The notes beneath the pieces were generated by a model. It searched no databases and was not told where the DNA came from. It saw only the letters and a program-made list of their open reading frames with translations. Below are positions 38,924-39,061 of a stretch of DNA of 39,061 nt, in pieces. A program made the translations under genes and the position numbers. The stretch is from Neocallimastix lanati (nom. inval.) (Eukaryota > Neocallimastigomycota > Neocallimastigomycetes > Neocallimastigales > Neocallimastigaceae). The stretch spans positions 40,001 through 79,061 of the forward strand of contig JACVTC010000259.1 in the NCBI GenBank assembly GCA_016946835.1, in the 5' to 3' direction. Each line of letters starts with the position of its first letter. The first letter of the stretch is position 1.

Positions 38924-39061
38924 GCGCCAATAGCAAAATTACTACTATCTGTTTCGATAAGAAAGGGTAAATCACGGTTTGGGTATGCGAGTACAGAATC
39001 AGAAGAAAATATGAATTTTAAATCTTCAAATGCTTTTTGAGTTTCAGATGTCCAAACGAAT
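38924..39061 (-). pseudogene. Element D' continued (RNase H/RT), cut by window end
   Basis: Matches D 24579-24716 closely and continues the RNase H/RT coding strand after the family F insertion. The rest of D' lies to the right of the window. Confidence 0.9.

Overview
The window is about 39 kb of very AT-rich eukaryotic DNA made almost entirely of nested Ty3/gypsy-type LTR retrotransposons. No host gene, rRNA or intact tRNA gene was recognised. The non-coding sequence is close to pure A/T with homopolymer runs up to 56 nt, and the proteins are rich in Asn, Lys and Ile. Chromodomain-bearing gypsy elements and Asn-rich Gag tails fit an AT-rich early-diverging fungus (for example an anaerobic gut fungus); an amoebozoan is possible. 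The sequence alone does not settle the host.

Layout, left to right. Family A (+): the 3' part of a gag-pol element (2-3730) with its 3' LTR (3754-4840). An unassigned AT spacer follows, with A56. Then a solo LTR of family C (5755-6492) with a perfect 5-bp target duplication. Family B (-): a nearly complete element (about 6685-12845) with two LTRs, gag and pol, broken only by one frame change at the gag/pol border. A second family-A LTR (12849-13930) abuts it. Another spacer runs 13931-15287. Family E (+): a complete element (15288-22418) with gag, a textbook -1 frameshift signal, and pol. Family D (-): a decayed chromovirus (22419 to about 27.4 kb) with a stop codon at the tyrosine of the RT YxDD motif. 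The stretch 27.4-29.1 kb holds a small structured poly(A)-tailed sequence, several short tandem repeats and a tRNA-like (A box/B box) sequence. A second copy of D (D') starts at 29131 and is interrupted at 29184 by a full family-C element (29185-36116, target duplication AATCT). D' resumes at 36117, is interrupted again by a solo LTR of family F (38233-38918, target duplication GTATA), and runs off the window.

How the parts work together. Each autonomous element carries Gag, an aspartic protease, reverse transcriptase, RNase H and a DD35E integrase. D, and out of frame C, also carry a C-terminal chromodomain, which in chromoviruses targets integration to marked chromatin. A and E are related in pol and lack the chromodomain. 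E makes Gag-Pol through a heptamer, spacer and pseudoknot. C appears to prime reverse transcription from its own RNA 5' end: 13 nt spanning the end of its 5' LTR and the following bases are perfectly complementary to LTR sequence just downstream of its TATA box.

The best leads are the E frameshift pseudoknot, the C self-priming pairing, hairpins at the 5' edge of all five LTR families, the poly(A)-tailed structured element at 27442-27567, and the identical disabling mutations shared by D and D'. Several single-base frame changes lie in homopolymers and could be assembly errors.
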